DNA of 35,481 nt from Ruminococcus sp. GTDB taxonomy: Bacteria > Bacillota > Clostridia > Oscillospirales > Ruminococcaceae. Of this stretch, positions 31,118-35,481 are shown one piece after another. Location: the NCBI GenBank assembly GCA_021770655.1, contig JAETQO010000038.1:1-35481 (forward strand). Reading direction: 5' to 3'. Every line of letters starts with the position of its first letter. Position 1 is the first letter of the stretch. Both the position numbers and the translations under genes were made by a program. The notes beneath the pieces are model-generated. The model had not been told where the DNA came from. It was given only the letters and a program-made list of their open reading frames with translations, and did not search any database.

Positions 31118-33426
31118 ATACGGGAATTCCTTTCATCATACAGCGTTCTGCTAAGAATTTCACGCTGGACTGTCGGGTCAAGGTTTACAAACACCGCCGA
31201 ATATCCCGCAACTCTTACTATCAGATCGGGGTATTTTTCGGGATTTTCCATTGCGTCCTCCAGAGCGCCGCTGTCAACAACAGTGACCATAAGATGACAG
31301 CCGCCTTTTCTGAAATAGGTCTTGAAAAGCGCTTCGATAATGTTCCGATTTTTGTTGAACATTCCTGCTGAGAACTTGATGTTCTGCACAGAGCCTGCGT
31401 GATATTTCGGGTCAAATCTGCAAAGGGAATTAAGCATTGCAGTAGGACCGTTTTTGTCCGCTCCGCCCTGCGGGTTGTTTGCAGGATTCATATACATTCC
31501 CGAAAGTCTTCCGTCGGGGCTTGCGGCAGTTTTTATTCCCCATTCGGTGTTCAGCGAATTGTTGCTGATAACGATAAGGAAATACTGCATACCTTTTTCA
31601 ATTCCTCGGCTTCTTATACCTTTGGAAACAAATTCGTATAAATCGTTTGCCGTTTCATCGGCAGTATCAAGATCGTTTCCGTATTTGTCGCAGTCAAGGC
31701 ACATTTTTCTTATATCTTCATATCCCTCGAAATCAGCCTTTACAGCGGCGCAAAGCTTTGAAAGAGTTATTCTTTTATCCTCAAAGACAAGCTTTTTAAC
31801 TGCATAAAGCGAGTCGGAAGTATTGATATTTCCGTAGGTTTCGCAGGTTCCGCCAAGATATTTTACTCCTCCGTCAAGCAGGGCTTTTCCTCTCTCGATA
31901 CAGTCGTCCATGAGAATGCTCGTAAACAGGAATTTTACCTGTTCGTTCATTATTTCATATGAACTGTACTGAGCGTCAGCCGAAAGGTCCATATAATAAT
32001 CAAGCAGTTCCTTATAGCCGCCGTAAAATTCATCAAAGGTCTTTATCTCGCTCATTTTCCGGGTCTTGATTTCGCCTGTTTTGTTCTGTCCGTCAACAGG
32101 GTCAATCCCGTCGTTCATATAGATAGTCAGCAGCTTCAGAAGATTGATACAGATATTAGGCGTTCCCGTGCTCTGTCCCCACAGAACAAATTCCGTACAG
32201 CCGAAGGGAACATATCTTTTGGCTGTTTCTTCATCAACTCTCATACCGTAGGAAACGGCAGGAACATTTACCTCGTCGTTATAAAGTGTGGGATAGGTCG
32301 CTCCTGCACCTAGGGCGTCAAGCGCCGCCTGCCATGTTTCCTCGGAGGTCTCGCTGTCAACTCTCAGCGTAAACTGCGGCTCAACATAACGGCAGTCCTT
32401 GCACACCTTCAGTGCAATACGCATGAATATATCGGCTTCCTTTGGGTGCTGTCTGCCTTTGCCGCCTACGATAATACGCCCGTTAACGGTGGTGCGTCGG
32501 TTTTCGATCATCGTCCAGAGAGAACGAATATAATCGTATGCTTCGTCCTCGGTTATTCTGCCGTTTTTTAAATCTGCCGCAAGATACGGACCGAGGAAAT
32601 CATCAAGCCTTCCATAATTTATAACGCCTGCAAGAAGAGCGTAAAGCCAGAAAAGCTGCAATGCCTCATGAAAAGTTTCGGGCTTGTCGGTGCGTATCTT
32701 TCCGAGAACGTCCGACATACGGCGAAGCTCTTTTCTGCGCTTTTCCTCACCGTCGGGAAGCTCCGAAAGCCGCTTTTCAGCCTGCTCACGCAGATGATCT
32801 GCACTTGCCGTAAAAATATCAAGACATTCAAGGCTCGCTATGTAAAATTCATTGTCCGGGTCGGACTCCATTTTTTCGGATATAATCTTTTTCAGCCCCG
32901 AAATTCCGCTCGCAAGCAGCTTCGGATAATCCAGCATCATTCCCGATAATCTAGCCGTTGCAATGAGCGGATAATTAACGTCGATAAATCTTCCCACAGT
33001 AGTTTCGGTAAGAGTTCTGCGGCAGTATTCCGTTTTAAGATCGTTATCCAGCCAGTATCTGTAAAGTGCTTCAACACGCTCGTGATAATCTTCGCCAAGC
33101 CGGTCTATTTCTTTCTGAAAAGCTCTCAGCTTTGCAAATACACAGTAATGACCAACTCCGCCTACAGAAGTGACCGTGCCGAAACCGATAGGAAGAAAGT
33201 CAAGCCTGCCTGCGATAAGGTTGCTGTCCTCGATAGAACGGAACATCTGCGGATATATCACTTTAAGACACTCCACCTCACGTCTTTCCTTTGATGCGGA
33301 CGCATATTTTTTGTGGGTATCAGTGTACTGCTCCATAATTTCCAGCTGACGAACAAGAGGCTTTTCGCACTTGATCTTTTTGCTCACCTCAACGTTCTGA
33401 CCGCCCTCAACATCGAATTTCACCAT
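31114..33426 (-). CDS. Glycyl radical enzyme of unknown substrate
   Basis: This 770-residue protein belongs to the pyruvate formate-lyase-like glycyl radical family. The radical motif is RVAGYSA, with Gly741 near the C-terminus. The catalytic Cys is Cys410 in VPFGCTEFVLWG; the Cys-x-Glu pairing is the one used by dehydratases and lyases such as glycerol, hydroxyproline or choline enzymes, and pyruvate formate-lyase has two adjacent Cys instead. I start at ATG 33426 because AGGAGG precedes it; the frame stays open 50 codons upstream without family similarity. The neighbours are a NanE-like epimerase, GH5 and GH94-like enzymes and a sugar phosphatase, so a sugar-derived or amino-sugar-derived substrate is likely, though inferred. 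Confidence 0.85.
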   Translation of the reverse strand: MVKFDVEGGQNVEVSKKIKCEKPLVRQLEIMEQYTDTHKKYASASKERREVECLKVIYPQMFRSIEDSNLIAGRLDFLPIGFGTVTSVGGVGHYCVFAKLRAFQKEIDRLGEDYHERVEALYRYWLDNDLKTEYCRRTLTETTVGRFIDVNYPLIATARLSGMMLDYPKLLASGISGLKKIISEKMESDPDNEFYIASLECLDIFTASADHLREQAEKRLSELPDGEEKRRKELRRMSDVLGKIRTDKPETFHEALQLFWLYALLAGVINYGRLDDFLGPYLAADLKNGRITEDEAYDYIRSLWTMIENRRTTVNGRIIVGGKGRQHPKEADIFMRIALKVCKDCRYVEPQFTLRVDSETSEETWQAALDALGAGATYPTLYNDEVNVPAVSYGMRVDEETAKRYVPFGCTEFVLWGQSTGTPNICINLLKLLTIYMNDGIDPVDGQNKTGEIKTRKMSEIKTFDEFYGGYKELLDYYMDLSADAQYSSYEIMNEQVKFLFTSILMDDCIERGKALLDGGVKYLGGTCETYGNINTSDSLYAVKKLVFEDKRITLSKLCAAVKADFEGYEDIRKMCLDCDKYGNDLDTADETANDLYEFVSKGIRSRGIEKGMQYFLIVISNNSLNTEWGIKTAASPDGRLSGMYMNPANNPQGGADKNGPTAMLNSLCRFDPKYHAGSVQNIKFSAGMFNKNRNIIEALFKTYFRKGGCHLMVTVVDSGALEDAMENPEKYPDLIVRVAGYSAVFVNLDPTVQREILSRTLYDERNSRI

Positions 33427-33440
33427 AAGACCGCCTCCTG

Positions 33441-34184
33441 TCAGTGCTTCGCCCTTTCGGCAGCTCTCCAATCGTCCTGAAGTCCCGAAATCAAATCCAC
33501 AAATCTCTTTGCAATAAGGTGAGGACGTGTTATCGCACTTCCGACAACTATCGCGTCTGCGCCTAAATAAAGGCATTTTACAGCGTCCTCCGGTGTGTAA
33601 ATATGTCCCTCCATTATCATAAACGCCTTATCCCCGAAATCACGGCACATTCTTGCAAATTCTCTCAGGTCGGGAGATGTTATGTGCTTTGTTTCCTCGG
33701 TATATCCGTAAAGCGTGGGACCCACAATATCCGCTCCCATTTCAACAGCCCTTGCCGCTTCTTCGTAATTTGAAACATCGGCAAAGATAAGCGCGTCGGG
33801 TATCTCCTTTTTTACGATTGGAAGAAGTTCATATGCGGGATGTCCCTCGTGAGTAAGCTGGGAGGTGCAGTCAAGAGCGATTATCTCCGCTCCCGCTTCC
33901 CACACCTGCCTTGCGGCTTCAAGTGTAGGCGTTATAAAAACATCGGTATCGTCGTTCCATATTTTATAAAGACCTATCATCGGCAGATTCACATTTTCTT
34001 TGATAAGCTTTATCTGTTCGGGTGAATTTGCTCTTATGCCGACAGCTCCCGCCCACTGCGCAGACTGCGCCATTTTAAGCACAAAGTCCTCCGAATAACA
34101 GGGATCGTCGTGCTGCACCTGACAGGAAACTATAAGCCCGCCTCTGAGCATTTCAAGTATTTTGTTCTTTGCAAATTTTTTCAT
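33441..34184 (-). CDS. nanE: N-acylglucosamine-6-phosphate 2-epimerase (NanE-like)
   Basis: This 247-residue TIM-barrel protein matches NanE, which converts N-acetylmannosamine-6-phosphate to N-acetylglucosamine-6-phosphate. Family marks are GGLIVSCQVQ, GAVGIRANSPEQI, LPMIGLYKIWNDD (catalytic Lys in the YK), ITPTLEAARQVWEAGAEIIALD, and ADIVGPTLYGYTEET. It is slightly longer than usual (about 230). No sialic-acid lyase (nanA), kinase (nanK) or sialidase is seen in the window, so a role in sialate use is not supported and it may serve a related sugar phosphate. Its ribosome site (GAGGAG) overlaps the GH5 stop; the gap is 6 bases. Confidence 0.82.
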   Translation of the reverse strand: MKKFAKNKILEMLRGGLIVSCQVQHDDPCYSEDFVLKMAQSAQWAGAVGIRANSPEQIKLIKENVNLPMIGLYKIWNDDTDVFITPTLEAARQVWEAGAEIIALDCTSQLTHEGHPAYELLPIVKKEIPDALIFADVSNYEEAARAVEMGADIVGPTLYGYTEETKHITSPDLREFARMCRDFGDKAFMIMEGHIYTPEDAVKCLYLGADAIVVGSAITRPHLIAKRFVDLISGLQDDWRAAERAKH

Positions 34185-34190
34185 AGTTCA

Positions 34191-35372
34191 TTACTCCTCA
34201 TATACTTTCATTATTGCTTCGAGAACGTCCTCGGCATACCATGTGTATTCATCACGGTTATACAAACCGAAGGGTATCAGCTCGGCAGTTCTTTCATTGT
34301 TATCCCAGATAACGCACGGAATGTTCTGTTCTCCCGCTTTTCCGAGAAAATATGTTATCCACTTTGCAACCTCGCCTGTGTTGTATTTATCATCTACAAG
34401 CTTGAATTCAGCGCCGTATTCGGTTATCATAACAGGAACGCCCTTGCTTGTAATGTATTCGTCAATGAGATCAAAAACATAATCAACCGAACTGTTCTCT
34501 CTTCCGTCCCACTCGAATGTTTCATAGCTTTCCCCCGAATGATAACAGAAGCTGTAAGGGATATATGCATGAAGCGCAACGCCCACATATTTATCATCGA
34601 TAAGCTCAAGTCCCGAAAGAGCGGACTCTGTAACCGCCTGTGCGTGAGTTGCGATCAGCAGAACACGTTCTGAATTATTTCCTCCCGAAGCTCTTACAGT
34701 GTCTACAAACACCTTGTTCAGACGGTTTACACAGTTACGCTCGTCATCGTTTCCGCCTGTCCATTCGTGAGGCTTTCCCTTTACTCTCGGCTCGTTCATG
34801 GACTCGAAAACAAGCTTATCGCCGTAATCCTTGAAACGCTCGGATATCTGCTGCCAGAGCGCTGTAAACTGCGGCTCCACCTCCGACATATGCTCGCTGT
34901 CGGGAATAAGCCAGGAATCGGGCTCGTGATGTATCTCAAGTATTACGTACATTCCGTCCGCAACTGCATAATCCACTACCTCATTTACTCTGTCCATAAA
35001 GTCGGCGTCAACCGTATAATCGGGCGCACCGCCCATATGATGTCCCCATGTTACGGGGATACGGATAATATCGAAACCGCCGTCCCGTATCATATCTATC
35101 ATCTGCTGCGTAGTTGCAGGATTTCCCCATGCTGTTTCTCCCCCGCCTAATGAATCAAGAGAATTACCTAAATTCCAGCCTGTTTTCATCTGAGATATAA
35201 GCTCACTTGCGGTATAACCGTGCATAGTTCCTTTATCGATTGCAGATACCTGCGGCGAGTCGGAAATATCCGAACTGTTCTCACCGGACGTTTCATCTTT
35301 GGCACACGCTGTAAATGCGGTTAAAATCATTGTGTATGCCGATGCGATTGCTAACAATTTTTTGATTTTCAT
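34191..35372 (-). CDS. GH5 endoglucanase-like lipoprotein
   Basis: This 393-residue surface glycosidase has a lipoprotein signal (MKIKKLLAIASAYTMILTAF, lipobox FTAC near residue 22), a short linker and a GH5 barrel. NLGNSLDSLGGGETAWGNP, DIIRIPVTWGHHM, VILEIHHEPDSW and FESMNEPR are typical; the acid/base is Glu194 in NEP and the nucleophile Glu318 in MITEYGAEF. The pattern is closest to GH5 subfamily 4, active on cellulose, xyloglucan or mixed-linkage glucan. No carbohydrate-binding or dockerin module is present. I start at ATG 35372, not 35405, as the signal peptide begins there and AAAGGCGG precedes it. It leads the six-gene operon. Confidence 0.88.
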   Translation of the reverse strand: MKIKKLLAIASAYTMILTAFTACAKDETSGENSSDISDSPQVSAIDKGTMHGYTASELISQMKTGWNLGNSLDSLGGGETAWGNPATTQQMIDMIRDGGFDIIRIPVTWGHHMGGAPDYTVDADFMDRVNEVVDYAVADGMYVILEIHHEPDSWLIPDSEHMSEVEPQFTALWQQISERFKDYGDKLVFESMNEPRVKGKPHEWTGGNDDERNCVNRLNKVFVDTVRASGGNNSERVLLIATHAQAVTESALSGLELIDDKYVGVALHAYIPYSFCYHSGESYETFEWDGRENSSVDYVFDLIDEYITSKGVPVMITEYGAEFKLVDDKYNTGEVAKWITYFLGKAGEQNIPCVIWDNNERTAELIPFGLYNRDEYTWYAEDVLEAIMKVYEE

Positions 35373-35383
35373 AATTATAATCC

Positions 35384-35400
35384 GCCTTTCTGCGAAAGGC
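35384..35400 (-). promoter_or_regulatory. Leader hairpin covering the GH5 ribosome site
   Basis: On the minus strand GCCTTTC and GAAAGGC form a 7-bp stem with a 3-nt loop. The second arm contains the AAAGG of the ribosome site before ATG 35372. If formed, it would limit translation of the first gene in the operon. Confidence 0.4.
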
Positions 35401-35446
35401 ACCAATGTGGTTATGAAAAAGGCGCTTTCGCTAAAAATGTATATAT

Positions 35447-35475
35447 GATATAATGTAGTTGAGTGAAACGGTCAA
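35447..35475 (-). promoter_or_regulatory. Promoter of the GH5-GRE operon
   Basis: On the minus strand TTGACC (35475-35470) and TATATC (35452-35447) are 17 bases apart, ~75 bases upstream of the GH5 start. The -35 is good and the -10 only fair, which would suit regulation. Confidence 0.5.
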
Positions 35476-35479
35476 CTAC
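35455..35479. promoter_or_regulatory. Inverted repeat overlapping the -35, candidate operator
   Basis: GTAGTTGA (35455-35462) and TCAACTAC (35472-35479) are perfect arms with a 9-base spacer (GTGAAACGG). It overlaps the -35 and spacer of the predicted promoter, as expected for a repressor site. The window ends two bases later, so the regulator or a divergent gene cannot be seen. Confidence 0.5.
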
Positions 35480-35481
35480 AG

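Noticed and set aside
33427-33576. Fifty-codon N-terminal extension of the glycyl radical enzyme
   Set aside because: It overlaps the NanE gene end, lacks family similarity, and AGGAGG supports the internal ATG at 33426.
33441-34184. Sialic-acid catabolic locus
   Set aside because: Only a NanE-like gene is present; no lyase, kinase, sialidase or sialate transporter lies in the window.

Overview
The window looks like a chromosome segment of an anaerobic, low-to-moderate GC Firmicute of the Ruminococcus type (Oscillospiraceae). Pointers are a lipoprotein GH5 cellulase-like enzyme, oxygen-sensitive glycyl-radical chemistry, a secreted protein with a Ser/Thr linker and an NPSTG sorting-like end, strong AGGAGG-type ribosome sites and tightly packed operons. 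The genus is inferred from gene content only.

Region 1 (1-4889): cell-envelope and housekeeping genes: an S11 D-Ala-D-Ala carboxypeptidase, a CBS-domain protein, a lipoprotein and an AEC-family permease. It is peppered with copies of a ~173-bp MITE-like element with TA target sites. Two copies sit exactly at the stop codons of their neighbour genes, and a 42-bp perfect palindrome lies upstream of the permease. Region 2 (4890-9720): an AT-rich accessory island with a two-gene type II restriction-modification system (Dam-like methylase plus PD-(D/E)XK-like nuclease), a secreted wall-anchored protein with its own promoter and terminator, and a decayed tnpV transposon gene.

Region 3 (9797-24013, all minus strand): a ~14-kb probable operon that I consider the most interesting part. 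It encodes a STAS anti-sigma-antagonist-like protein, a condensation/acyltransferase-like protein, a small lipoprotein, a CstA transporter, an S-adenosylhomocysteinase-like NAD protein whose end is supplied by a MITE, a MATE transporter fused to an RsbW-like ATPase domain, a membrane PP2C (SpoIIE/RsbU-type) phosphatase, a stand-alone RsbW-like kinase, an amino-acid ABC transporter (binding-protein/permease fusion plus an ATPase with an RsbW-like tail), a lipoprotein, and an SLC1-type symporter with an N-terminal RsbW-like domain, interrupted by an in-frame TAG. A full partner-switching module (phosphatase, kinase, STAS) is therefore encoded beside three unrelated transporters that each carry an RsbW-like domain. 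I infer that transport is regulated by, or feeds, a phospho-switch in this cluster. A divergent LytTR regulator/GHKL kinase pair (24266-26343) shares the control region, where 21-bp-spaced TTTACG repeats lie upstream of an extended -10 for the operon.

Region 4 (26501-35481): an AraC-type regulator convergent with a six-gene minus-strand catabolic operon: GH5 lipoprotein, NanE-like epimerase, a glycyl radical enzyme and its activase, a HAD phosphatase and a GH94-like phosphorylase/hydrolase. The genes overlap or nearly touch. A promoter with an inverted repeat lies upstream of the GH5 gene. The substrate of the radical enzyme is unknown. No rRNA, tRNA or CRISPR array was seen.
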